This document shows, one piece after another, positions 35,418 to 42,200 of a stretch of DNA of 64,000 nucleotides (position 1 is the first letter of the stretch; the number at the start of each line of letters is the position of its first letter). A model generated the notes under the pieces. It did not search any database. It was not told where the DNA came from and worked only from the letters and a program-made list of their open reading frames with translations. The position numbers were made by a program, and so were the translations under genes. Source of the DNA: Nannocystis punicea. Lineage in GTDB: Bacteria; Myxococcota_A; Polyangia; Nannocystales; Nannocystaceae. Where the stretch lies: NCBI RefSeq assembly GCF_026965555.1, contig NZ_CP114040.1:11796001-11860000 (forward strand), in the 5' to 3' direction.

Positions 35418-36524
35418 GTGCCAGGCCCACGAGCACAACGGCTTCGTTTGGCACCTTCGGTCCGTGACGAACTGGAGGTGCTGGCCCGGAGTGGCCGCGC
35501 CGAGGCACGCCTCGTACTCCGGGCGAGGCTCGTGCTCCTCGCTGCCGAAGGGCACTCAAACCAGGAGATTGCGCGGAGATTGGGCTGCCACGTGGACACG
35601 GTGAGGGTGTGGCGTGGGCGCTTCGCGCGTGATGGGCGAGTCGTGACGCTCGAGGATCGTCCGCGAAGTGGGCGACCTCCTCGGGTATCGCCGGCGACAC
35701 GCTGCAAGCTCATCAAACTCGCCTGTGACAAGCCTGCCAGGCATGGCCAGCAGACCCGTTCGACGTGGACATATGCGACGTTGGCAAGGCGCCTGCTTCA
35801 TGAGACAGGTGTCGGGCTCAGCGTGTCCGAGGTGGGGCGAATCTTGCGCAACGAGGATTTCCGGCCGCACAAGATGAGGCTCTGGCTGCACAGCCCCGAC
35901 CCCGACTTCTGTCGCAAGGTTCAGCGCATCTGCGATCTCTACCATCATCCCCCGGACGGAGCTCATGTGCTCTGCGTCGACGAGAAGACCGGCATGCAGG
36001 CGCTCGGACGGAGATTTCCCAGCAAGCTCCCCGCGCCCGGCCGCGCGGGCCGTTTCGAGTTCGAGTACGTCCGCCGCGGTACCTGGTCGTTGTTCGCGGC
36101 CTTCGACGTCCGCACCGGTGAAGTCCTGGGCGAGTGCAAGCCGCAACGACGGGCCGAGGACCTCTTGGACTTCATGGAGAGCCTTGCCCGCAAATATCCT
36201 ACCGGCCAGCTCTACGTCGTCTGGGATAACCTCAACATCCACTATGAGGGTGCGGACCAGCGTTGGGCTCGCTTCAACCGGCGTCACGGCGACCGCTTCC
36301 ACTTCGTATACACGCCGATCCATGCCTCGTGGGTCAACCAGATCGAGATCTGGTTCTCGCTGCTGCAGCGCCGCGTCCTTCGTTACGCCGACTTTCCTTG
36401 CGCCGGAGCCTTGCCCCGCGCCGTGATGAGCTTCATCCGGCGCTGGAACAGCGACGAAGCGCACCCGTTCAACTGGACCTTCCGCGGTCACTTCGTCCAC
36501 ACTCAGCGGCACCACGCCGCATGA
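35418..36524 (+). CDS. IS630-family DDE transposase
   Basis: A 368-residue transposase from GTG 35418. The N-terminal helix-turn-helix (SNQEIARRLGCHVDTVRVW, about 47-65) binds DNA, and the C-terminal DDE domain has the catalytic set Asp188 (CVDEKTG), Asp270 (VVWDNLN) and Glu310 (WVNQIEIW) with the Tc1/mariner-like spacing of about 39 residues between the last two. All motifs are intact and no frameshift is seen, so the element may be active. Its stop overlaps the start of the accessory gene (ATGA at 36521). Confidence 0.92.
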   Translation: MPGPRAQRLRLAPSVRDELEVLARSGRAEARLVLRARLVLLAAEGHSNQEIARRLGCHVDTVRVWRGRFARDGRVVTLEDRPRSGRPPRVSPATRCKLIKLACDKPARHGQQTRSTWTYATLARRLLHETGVGLSVSEVGRILRNEDFRPHKMRLWLHSPDPDFCRKVQRICDLYHHPPDGAHVLCVDEKTGMQALGRRFPSKLPAPGRAGRFEFEYVRRGTWSLFAAFDVRTGEVLGECKPQRRAEDLLDFMESLARKYPTGQLYVVWDNLNIHYEGADQRWARFNRRHGDRFHFVYTPIHASWVNQIEIWFSLLQRRVLRYADFPCAGALPRAVMSFIRRWNSDEAHPFNWTFRGHFVHTQRHHAA

Positions 36525-36841
36525 GCCGTCCACGCACCACCCGCAACGCCGCTGCGAAATCGGACGATGACGCTCGCGCTGTCGAGCAGTTCCTGCGCCA
36601 ACACCAGGGCCTCGCACATATCCGTGTCCGGCATCGCGCCCCGCTCATCACCCTCGAGTCCGGCCCCACCCACGATCCGATCCCGCACGCGCGCCTGCGC
36701 CGTCTCGCCGCCAACTTGTGGCAGCTGGAGATGGCTACCCATACCGGGCGCTGGGAACCAACACCCTTCCGCGCCTCTCGCGACGAACTGCTCGAGCTGC
36801 TCCTCGGCAACTTCGGCTGGACCCTTGCAGAGAGGGCCTAG
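36521..36841 (+). CDS. Accessory gene inside IS630 element, unknown
   Basis: A 106-residue protein, ATG overlapping the transposase TGA by four bases (ATGA), so probably translationally coupled. It ends 1 bp before the right terminal repeat. The sequence is basic at first (MSRPRTTRNAAAK), with HIRVRHRAPLITLES and WQLEMATHTGRWEPTPFRAS; no family recognised. As it is within the IS boundaries it is a passenger or a regulatory/targeting partner of the transposase. Confidence 0.7.
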   Translation: MSRPRTTRNAAAKSDDDARAVEQFLRQHQGLAHIRVRHRAPLITLESGPTHDPIPHARLRRLAANLWQLEMATHTGRWEPTPFRASRDELLELLLGNFGWTLAERA

Positions 36842-36945
36842 CAACCCCTGGAGAACTTCGGGCCGGATGTACTAGTGACCGGGTGTCACCCTTCCAAGGT
36901 GAAGACGCGGGTTTGATTCCCGCCATCGGCTCTCTGTGAAAATCT

Positions 36946-37017
36946 GCAGTTCAGGTCTTGATAGTGAGACGCGTGGTTGCCTACCACGAGGGCCCGGTGC
37001 GACCCCGGGGAGCTGCT
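36946..37017 (+). tRNA. tRNA-Gly(GCC)
   Basis: Acceptor GCAGTTC/GAGCTGC (one GU), D stem GTCT/AGAC, anticodon stem CGTGG/CCACG, loop TTGCCTA (GCC), T stem CCCGG/CCGGG, loop TGCGACC (position 55 is G). Confidence 0.85.
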
Positions 37018-37122
37018 CTACTTCTCATGCCCTTGCTCCAAGGGAGCGCGCTGCTTGGTATGTAGCGCAGTCCGGGAGCGTTACCCGGCGAGGGCTCCGC
37101 CGCGGTCCCTCGCGGACCTCCC

Positions 37123-37195
37123 GCCCCCCAAGCATCAACGGTGATGCGCCGCCCTCGTAGCGCGGAAACGCCGGGTTCGATCCCCGGGAGGGGCT
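37123..37195 (+). tRNA. tRNA-Thr(CGT)
   Basis: Acceptor GCCCCCC/GAGGGGC has one C-A mismatch. D stem GCAT/ATGC, anticodon stem CCGCC/CGCGG with a C-C at the last pair, loop CTCGTAG (CGT). T stem CCGGG/CCCGG, loop TTCGATC. The preceding 100 bp contain a decayed tRNA-like D arm (TAGCGCAGTCCGGGAGCG). Confidence 0.75.
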
Positions 37196-37208
37196 CTCTT
37201 TTCGCGTC

Positions 37209-37280
37209 GGTCCACGAGCTCCCCGGTCGAGCGCCTGCATGACACGCAGGAGGTACGAGGTTCGATTCCTCGATGGACCA
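37209..37280 (+). tRNA. tRNA-Val(GAC)
   Basis: Acceptor GGTCCAC/ATGGACC (one mismatch at 7-66), D stem GCTC/GAGC, anticodon stem CCTGC/GCAGG with loop ATGACAC (GAC), variable AGGTA, T stem CGAGG/CCTCG with loop TTCGATT. Confidence 0.88.
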
Positions 37281-37306
37281 CTCATTCGCCGTTCTTTCGA
37301 CAACCT

Positions 37307-37378
37307 GCTCTCGTGGTCTAGAAGATAGGGCCCAGGTCTACGGAGCCTGAGACGGTGGTGCAATTCCACCCGAGAGTA
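37307..37378 (+). tRNA. tRNA-Arg(ACG)
   Basis: Acceptor GCTCTCG/CGAGAGT (one GU), D stem GTCT/GGGC, anticodon stem CAGGT/GCCTG with loop CTACGGA (ACG), variable AGAC, T stem GGTGG/CCACC with loop TGCAATT. Confidence 0.82.
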
Positions 37379-37392
37379 CTCTTGTGACGCAT

Positions 37393-37464
37393 GGCCTCGA
37401 AGTGTATGAGATTGCACGCGACCGTCCGAAGGTCGAGGACCGGGTGCGACTCCCGGCGGGGCTG
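37393..37464 (+). tRNA. tRNA-Arg(CCG)
   Basis: Acceptor GGCCTCG/CGGGGCT pairs with GU pairs. D stem GTGT/GCAC, anticodon stem CGACC/GGTCG with loop GTCCGAA (CCG), T stem CCGGG/CCCGG with loop TGCGACT. Confidence 0.8.
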
Positions 37465-37539
37465 CCATGCCCTCGTGACTCGGCCGCCGCGGCGCGCCGC
37501 GGCCCCGAGCCGCGACGGCGACGCCTGTCCGAGCGCCAC

Positions 37540-37612
37540 GCCCGCGTAGCTCAGATGGATGAGCATTGGTCTTCTAAACCAAGCGACGCAGGTTCGAATC
37601 CTGCCACGGGTG
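37540..37612 (+). tRNA. tRNA-Arg(TCT)
   Basis: Acceptor GCCCGCG/CACGGGT (one mismatch), D stem GCTC/GAGC, anticodon stem TTGGT/ACCAA with loop CTTCTAA (TCT), variable GCGAC, T stem GCAGG/CCTGC with loop TTCGAAT. Otherwise canonical. Confidence 0.88.
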
Positions 37613-37635
37613 CCCACGAAAAGACCCACGAATTC

Positions 37636-37707
37636 AGGGGAGAGGTGTTGATGGTGACATGCGGGACTCCAAATCCTGCGAACCGGGTTCGAGTCCCGGC
37701 TCCCCTG
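37636..37707 (+). tRNA. tRNA-Trp(CCA)
   Basis: Acceptor AGGGGAG/CTCCCCT perfect, D stem GTGT/ACAT, anticodon stem CGGGA/TCCTG with loop CTCCAAA (CCA), T stem CCGGG/CCCGG with loop TTCGAGT. Canonical tRNA-Trp features. Confidence 0.9.
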
Positions 37708-37807
37708 TATCCTGCAGCGCGGCTCGAGGGATCGAGCCAGGAGCCAGTCCTGGCGGGACGCCGCGGCGCGAGTCGCGGTCGCCGGTTCGAATCCGGTATG
37801 GCGACAT

Positions 37808-37878
37808 TGGGCTAAAGCTCGTGAGAAGAGCGGTGCTCTGTGACAGCACAGGTGAGGGGGCGGAACCCTCTAGCCCAC
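37808..37878 (+). tRNA. tRNA-His(GTG)
   Basis: Acceptor TGGGCTA/TAGCCCA perfect, D stem GCTC/GAGC, anticodon stem GTGCT/AGCAC with loop CTGTGAC (GTG). T stem GAGGG/CCCTC has the unusual loop GGCGGAA, like the Ala tRNA. No obvious G at position -1 is encoded. About 20 bp upstream is a lone T-arm (GCCGG-TTCGAAT-CCGGT, 37781-37797). Confidence 0.78.
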
Positions 37879-37918
37879 CCGCGCGCCTCCCGGCGCGCCG
37901 TGTTTCGGTCGTCTTCGA

Positions 37919-37990
37919 GCCCGCGTAGCTCAACGGGAGAGCGGCGTTCTTACACATCGCAGGTCGGGGGCTCGACACCCTCCGTGGGCA
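37919..37990 (+). tRNA. tRNA-Val(TAC)
   Basis: Acceptor GCCCGCG/CGTGGGC (one GU), D stem GCTC/GAGC, anticodon stem GCGTT/ATCGC (one T-T mismatch) with loop CTTACAC (TAC), T stem GGGGG/CCCTC with loop CTCGACA. A TTTTTT run follows. Confidence 0.82.
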
Positions 37991-38006
37991 TTTTTTGCAG
38001 AAGCTT

Positions 38007-38077
38007 GGCCCTGTAGTTCAACGGGAGAATACCGCGCTCTCTACGCGGGGACCGGAGATCGTCACTCCGCAGGGTCA
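38007..38077 (+). tRNA. tRNA-Glu(CTC)
   Basis: Acceptor GGCCCTG/CAGGGTC (one GU), D stem GTTC/GAAT, anticodon stem CCGCG/CGCGG with loop CTCTCTA (CTC), T stem CGGAG/CTCCG with loop ATCGTCA. Confidence 0.82.
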
Positions 38078-38080
38078 TCA

Positions 38081-38153
38081 CGAGGTGAAGGCTTGTCGGT
38101 AAGCCGCATGCTCGGGGAGCATGAGATTGTGCGTTCGACTCGCACCACCTCGA
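38081..38153 (+). tRNA. tRNA-Pro(GGG)
   Basis: Acceptor CGAGGTG/CACCTCG perfect, D stem GGCT/AGCC with GG in loop, anticodon stem CATGC/GCATG with loop TCGGGGA (GGG; position 33 is C, not U), T stem GTGCG/CGCAC with loop TTCGACT. Confidence 0.8.
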
Positions 38154-38186
38154 TCGAGCGTGAATATCTTATTTAGAACGAATCAT

Positions 38187-38257
38187 CGGAGACGAATCGC
38201 GGAGTGCGAGGCGTGTTTCGGGAACACGTAGGCGGGGTGCGACGCCCCGGTCTCCGA
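38187..38257 (+). tRNA. tRNA-Pro(CGG)
   Basis: Acceptor CGGAGAC/GTCTCCG perfect, anticodon stem CGTGT/ACACG with loop TTCGGGA (CGG), T stem CGGGG/CCCCG with loop TGCGACG. Encoded CCA follows at 38258-38260, rare in this array. Confidence 0.85.
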
Positions 38258-38267
38258 CCAATACTCC

Positions 38268-38305
38268 GGCCCCGGGTCACAGAGATGCTGCTGTGGCCCG
38301 GGGCT
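38268..38305. terminator. 15-bp hairpin between last tRNA genes
   Basis: A stem of 15 pairs (CCCCGGGTCACAG against CTGTGGCCCGGGG plus flanking GU/GC) with an 8-nt loop. No U-run. It may end transcription of the tRNA-Pro(CGG) or stabilise the precursor. Confidence 0.6.
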
Positions 38306-38310
38306 CTCTC

Positions 38311-38381
38311 CCGCGTCAGTGGACGGTGCCACACCTCGTCTGATAAGCGAGCCCTTCGGAGTTCAACTCTCCGGGCGCGGA
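38311..38381 (+). tRNA. tRNA-Ile(GAT)
   Basis: Acceptor CCGCGTC/GGCGCGG (one GU), D stem TGG/CCA with short loop, anticodon stem CTCGT/GCGAG with loop CTGATAA (GAT), T stem CGGAG/CTCCG with loop TTCAACT. Last of the array. Confidence 0.78.
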
Positions 38382-38423
38382 CTCCCACTTCTCTTCCTCT
38401 TCCCCGGCGGCCGGGCCTGTTCT

Positions 38424-38798
38424 TCAGGAGCCCGGCGCCGGCGTCGACTCGGCCGCGGCCGGGGTCGCCTTGACGATCAGGTAGCGCAGCGGCGCGTCGG
38501 CTCGCTCGTTGCGCAGCTCGAGCGTCGACCGGAACGGCAGGAACACCACGGTGCCCGGACCGAACGGCTGCGGGCGGCCGTCGACCGTGGCCTCGCCGCA
38601 GCCGGTCAGGCCGATCACGATCTCCGAGTCGCGCTGCTGGACGTGGCGCCCGACGTGGCCGCCGGCCTCGAGCACGCACGAGAGCACCGACGTGAACGGC
38701 GGCGCCGCTTGCCCGGCGAGGAGGTCCCAGACGAGCACCTCGCCGTGACCGCCGAACATCGCCTGACGCCGCGAGGGTGGGCCGTGACCGATCTGCAT
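38424..38798 (-). CDS. Cupin-fold protein
   Basis: A 124-residue protein from ATG 38798 (a longer frame runs to 38873). It is a single-domain cupin: GGHVGRHVQQRDSEIV and GPGTVVFLP are the two cupin motifs, with metal-binding His and Glu. It may bind a small molecule or act as a metal-dependent enzyme or sugar isomerase; the substrate is unknown. It overlaps no neighbour and follows the tRNA array. Confidence 0.75.
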   Translation of the reverse strand: MQIGHGPPSRRQAMFGGHGEVLVWDLLAGQAAPPFTSVLSCVLEAGGHVGRHVQQRDSEIVIGLTGCGEATVDGRPQPFGPGTVVFLPFRSTLELRNERADAPLRYLIVKATPAAAESTPAPGS

Positions 38799-38880
38799 CG
38801 CGGGAGCGTACCACGCTTCGCAGGTGGCGACGGACGGATCCGCGCCCCGGTCGCGCCGCGTCGACGCATTCACGCTATGA

Positions 38881-39723
38881 TCATAGCGCGAGCGTCGACC
38901 CGAGCTCGAGGAAGCGCGTGCGCTCCTCGAGGCCCGCGGCCGCGAACGCGCCGCGGAGGTCGCTCTCGGGCTGCTGAAAGTGGGCCCAGCCGGAGCGATG
39001 GATCGGCACGATCGTCTTCGCGTCGAGCAGCCGGCAGGCGGCGATCGCCTCGGTCGCGTCGAAGGTGAAGCGGGCGCGGCGGAACCCGAGCGCGTGGGGG
39101 AAGCCGACCGCGCCGCAGTGGACCACCGCGAGGTCGACGGAGCGCTCGCGCCGGAGCTCGGCGAGCCTGGCCTCGAGGGCAGGGAACATCACCGTGTCGC
39201 CGGAGATCCATACGCGCGGGCCGTCGTCGACGTCGATGACGAAGCCGGTGACCTCGTGCACCTGCGGCGCGTAGCTGGGGCCGTGGCGAGCGACGACCGT
39301 GGTGATCGTCAGCGGCCCGACGCGGGTGCGGGCTCCCGGCGCCAGGCCGACCGCGCGCGTGCCGAGGCCGAGGCCGCGGCCGGGGGCGTCCTTGCTCTCC
39401 ATCGGCCGGGCGAGCCGGCGCGCGCTCGGCACGGTCGTGATCACCTGCGCGACGCGAGCCTCGTCGGCGACCAGCGCGCGGCCGGCGATATCGAGGTTGT
39501 CGGCGTGGTGATCGTGGCTGAGCAGCACCGCGTCGAAGCGCCCGAGCGACGCCGGGCTCACCGGCGTCTCGTAGCGCTTCTCGCTGGCGAACCACGAGCG
39601 CGGCGTGAACCACAGGCCGAAGTCGTAGGTGCTGCCGAGCGCGTCGAACACCGGGTCAGTCAGGAACCGCGTCTCGCCGATGCGAATCGCCAGCGTCGCG
39701 GTGCCGAGGTACGTCAGCTCCAT
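38881..39723 (-). CDS. MBL-fold metallo-hydrolase
   Basis: A 280-residue protein with the metallo-beta-lactamase HxHxD motif, as SHDHHADN (70-76) after the strand FDAVLL. A second His (VARHGPSY), GDTVMF and a late IPIHRSGWAHF provide the other metal ligands. It resembles the UPF0173/N-acyl-phosphatidylethanolamine-type hydrolases. Probably a cytoplasmic hydrolase for a lipid or phosphoester. Next to the haloperoxidase-like hydrolase and catalase on the same strand, 20 bp apart. Confidence 0.85.
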   Translation of the reverse strand: MELTYLGTATLAIRIGETRFLTDPVFDALGSTYDFGLWFTPRSWFASEKRYETPVSPASLGRFDAVLLSHDHHADNLDIAGRALVADEARVAQVITTVPSARRLARPMESKDAPGRGLGLGTRAVGLAPGARTRVGPLTITTVVARHGPSYAPQVHEVTGFVIDVDDGPRVWISGDTVMFPALEARLAELRRERSVDLAVVHCGAVGFPHALGFRRARFTFDATEAIAACRLLDAKTIVPIHRSGWAHFQQPESDLRGAFAAAGLEERTRFLELGSTLAL

Positions 39724-39742
39724 CGTCCGGCTCCGATCGGGT

Positions 39743-40576
39743 TCACGACGCCGCGCGGCTGTCGAGGAACGCCAGCAGATCCGCGTTGATGCGGTCCTTC
39801 TGCGTCGTCGGCAGGCCGTGGTCGCCGCCCGCGTAGACCTTGAGCTGCGAGCCTTTGACCAGCCTGTGGGCCGCCTGCGCGCTGGCGCCGATCGGCACGA
39901 TCTGGTCGTCGTCGCCGTGGATGAACAGCGTCGGCACGTCGACCTTCTTCAGGTCCTCGGTGAAGTCGGTCTCGGAGAACGCCTTGATGCAGTCGAGCGC
40001 GCTCTTGAGGCCGGCCTGCATGCCCTGCAGCCAGAAGCTGTCGCGCACGCCGTCGGACAGCTTGCCGCCCGGTCGATTGGCGCCGTAGAACGCCGTCGGC
40101 AGGTCCTTGAAGAACTGCGAGCGGTCGGCCGTGACGGCGGCGCGGATGCCGTCGAACACGTCGAGCGGCAGGCCGCCGGGGTTGGCCTCCGTCTTCAGCA
40201 TCAGCGGCGGCACCGCGCCGACCAGCACGAGCTGGGCGACGCGCGCGGTGCCGTAGCGACCGATGTAGCGCGTGGCCTCGCCGCCGCCGGTCGAGTGGCC
40301 GATCAGCGTCGCCTGCTGCAGGTCGAGGTGCTCGATCAGCTGCGCCAAATCGTCGGCGTAGGTGTTCATCTCGTTGCCGTCGTACGGCTGACTCGATCGG
40401 CCGTGCCCGCGGCGGTCGTGGGCGATGCAGCGATAGCCGCGCGCCGCGAGGAACACCATCTGGTCCGACCACGCGTCGGCGCTGAGCGGCCAGCCGTGGC
40501 TGAACACCACCGGGCGGCCGGCGCCCCAATCCTTGTAGTAGATCTGGGTTCCATCCTTGACTGTGATCGTGGCCAT
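39743..40576 (-). CDS. Cofactor-free haloperoxidase-like alpha/beta hydrolase
   Basis: A 277-residue alpha/beta hydrolase. The nucleophile Ser95 lies in GHSTGGGE; the oxyanion region is FSHGWPLSADAW; Asp lies in HGDDDQIVP and His in GGDHGLPT. HDRRGHGRSSQPY and the GHSTGG elbow are typical of non-heme chloroperoxidases. Six bases separate its start from the catalase stop, so the two genes form an operon (catalase first). Confidence 0.9.
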   Translation of the reverse strand: MATITVKDGTQIYYKDWGAGRPVVFSHGWPLSADAWSDQMVFLAARGYRCIAHDRRGHGRSSQPYDGNEMNTYADDLAQLIEHLDLQQATLIGHSTGGGEATRYIGRYGTARVAQLVLVGAVPPLMLKTEANPGGLPLDVFDGIRAAVTADRSQFFKDLPTAFYGANRPGGKLSDGVRDSFWLQGMQAGLKSALDCIKAFSETDFTEDLKKVDVPTLFIHGDDDQIVPIGASAQAAHRLVKGSQLKVYAGGDHGLPTTQKDRINADLLAFLDSRAAS

Positions 40577-40582
40577 GACGGT

Positions 40583-42052
40583 TCAATCCTCTCTGTCGTT
40601 CGACGCGACGTCGGTTTGGTCGAGGCCCAGCGCCCGCGCCACACCGGCGCCGTAAGCAGGGTCGGCCTTGCTGCAATTGGCGACGTGACGGCGCTGCACG
40701 GCGAGCGACGCGCCGCCGAGCGAGCGGGCGGTGTTGTCGAACAGCGCCTGCTGCTGCGCAGCGGTCATCAAGCGGAACAGGTCGCCGGGCTGCTCCCAGT
40801 GGTCGTCGTCGACGCGGTGGTCCCAGTGCGCGACGTCGCCGGAGGCCGCGAGCGGGGGCTCGCCCGCGCCGGGGTTGTCGTCCCATTCGCCGTGGCGGTT
40901 GGGCCAGTAGTGCTTGGTGGCGCCGAGGTTGCCGTCGACCCGCATCGCGCCGTCGCGATGGAAGCTGTGGAACGGGCACTTCGGCGCGTTGACGGGGATC
41001 TGGTTGAAGTTGACGCCGAGGCGGTAGCGCTGGGCGTCGCCGTAGGAGAAGAGGCGCGCCTGCAGCATCTTGTCGGGCGAGAAGCCGATCCCCGGGACGA
41101 TGTTGGCCGGCGAGAACGCGGCCTGCTCGACCTCGGCGAACACGTTGTCGGGGTTGCGGTTCAGCTCGAGCACGCCGACCTCGATGAGCGGGTAATCGCC
41201 GTGCGGCCACACCTTGGTGAGGTCGAACGGGTTGTGCCTGTGCGTCCGCGCCTGCGCCTCGGTCATCACTTGCACGCAGAACTTCCAGCGCGGGAAGCGG
41301 CCGGCCTCGAGGCTCTCGAACAGGTCGCGCTGGTGGCTCTCGCGGTCCTTGCCGATCACCGCCTCGGCCTCGGCGTCGGTGAGGTTGCCGATCCCCTGCT
41401 GGCTGACGAAGTGGAACTTGACCCACACGCGCTCGTCGGCGGCGCTGATCATGCTGAAGGTGTGGCTGCCGAAGCCGTGCATCGTGCGATAGCTGCGCGG
41501 GAGGCCGCGGTCGCTCATCACGATCGTCACCTGGTGGAGCGCCTCGGGCAGGCCGGTCCAGAAGTCCCAGTTGTTGTCGGCGCTGCGCATGCCGGTCCGC
41601 GGGTCACGCTTGACCGCGTGATTGAGGTCCGGGAAGCGCAGCGGGTCGCGAAAGAAGAACACCGGCGTGTTGTTGCCGACGATGTCCCAGTTGCCCTCCT
41701 CCGTGTAGAACTTGACCGCGAAGCCACGGATGTCGCGCTCGGCGTCGGCAGCCCCGCGCTCGCCTGCGACCGTCGAGAAGCGCACGAACACCGGCGTCTG
41801 CTTGCCGACCTCGGCGAACAGCCTGGCCCGGCTGTAGCGCGTGATGTCCTGCGTCACCGTGAACGTCCCGTACGCGCCCGAGCCCTTGGCGTGCATGCGC
41901 CGCTCGGGGATCACCTCGCGATCGAAGTGCGCGAGCTTCTCGATCAACCAGATGTCTTGCAAGAGCGCCGGGCCGCGCGGGCCCGCAGTCTGGATGTTGA
42001 CATTGTCGACCACGGGCGCGCCCGTCGCGTGCGTCAATCTCGGCTTGGACAT
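40583..42052 (-). CDS. katA: Monofunctional haem catalase
   Basis: A 489-residue catalase that disproportionates hydrogen peroxide. Catalytic His54 (RRMHAKGSGAYG), Asn127 (IVGNNTPVFF) and the proximal Tyr (RLFSYGDAQRYRLG) are all present, as is the RHNPFDLTKVWPH segment. Length matches small-subunit (clade 3) catalases. It leads a two-gene operon with a haloperoxidase-like hydrolase. Upstream at 42093-42112 is a 16-bp palindrome shared with another promoter region, likely a regulator site. Confidence 0.95.
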   Translation of the reverse strand: MSKPRLTHATGAPVVDNVNIQTAGPRGPALLQDIWLIEKLAHFDREVIPERRMHAKGSGAYGTFTVTQDITRYSRARLFAEVGKQTPVFVRFSTVAGERGAADAERDIRGFAVKFYTEEGNWDIVGNNTPVFFFRDPLRFPDLNHAVKRDPRTGMRSADNNWDFWTGLPEALHQVTIVMSDRGLPRSYRTMHGFGSHTFSMISAADERVWVKFHFVSQQGIGNLTDAEAEAVIGKDRESHQRDLFESLEAGRFPRWKFCVQVMTEAQARTHRHNPFDLTKVWPHGDYPLIEVGVLELNRNPDNVFAEVEQAAFSPANIVPGIGFSPDKMLQARLFSYGDAQRYRLGVNFNQIPVNAPKCPFHSFHRDGAMRVDGNLGATKHYWPNRHGEWDDNPGAGEPPLAASGDVAHWDHRVDDDHWEQPGDLFRLMTAAQQQALFDNTARSLGGASLAVQRRHVANCSKADPAYGAGVARALGLDQTDVASNDRED

Positions 42053-42092
42053 CGGAGCCCGGGAGTATCGCGATCATGCCCCGGCCAGTAAC

Positions 42093-42112
42093 CCCGACCA
42101 AGGTCGGGTGTC
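42093..42112 (-). promoter_or_regulatory. Palindromic site upstream of katA
   Basis: On the katA sense strand the sequence reads GACACCCGACCTTGGTCGGG, with perfect palindrome CCCGACC-N2-GGTCGGG. It is about 45 bp upstream of the catalase start. An identical 20-mer occurs at 44998-45017. Confidence 0.65.
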
Positions 42113-42200
42113 CCGCGCGGTCGCATTCGCGGGCTCGGGCCGGACCGGCCGTCACACGATTGTCACCCGCGCGCGTCGCTAGACCCTCGAATCCGTGCGC

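Larger units (their letters stand above)
35318..36872 (+). mobile_element. IS630-family insertion sequence, 1,555 bp
   Basis: Terminal inverted repeats of 30 bp (35318-35347 and 36843-36872) match at 27 of 30 positions, each ending GTAC, with internal GCCCGAAGTTCTCCAGGGGT. The element is flanked by TA on both sides, the target preference of IS630/mariner-type elements. It carries a DDE transposase and a short overlapping second gene, and has inserted into a tRNA-Gly gene. Confidence 0.92.
35304..36931 (+). pseudogene. tRNA-Gly(TCC) interrupted by IS630 insertion
   Basis: The 5' part (35304-35317, GCCGATGTGGCCTA) and the 3' part (36873-36931) rejoin into a complete 70-nt tRNA when the IS and one TA copy are removed. 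Acceptor GCCGATG/CATCGGC pairs perfectly, anticodon stem TCACC/GGTGA has loop CTTCCAA (TCC), T stem GCGGG/CCCGC has loop TTTGATT. The IS sits in the D loop at a duplicated TA. The gene is inactivated. Confidence 0.9.

Noticed and set aside
37708..37807. Possible tRNA-Sec or long-arm Ser/Leu tRNA in the gap before tRNA-His
   Set aside because: Only a T arm is clear. No 7-8 bp acceptor partner, no anticodon loop with U33 and no TCA anticodon could be found.
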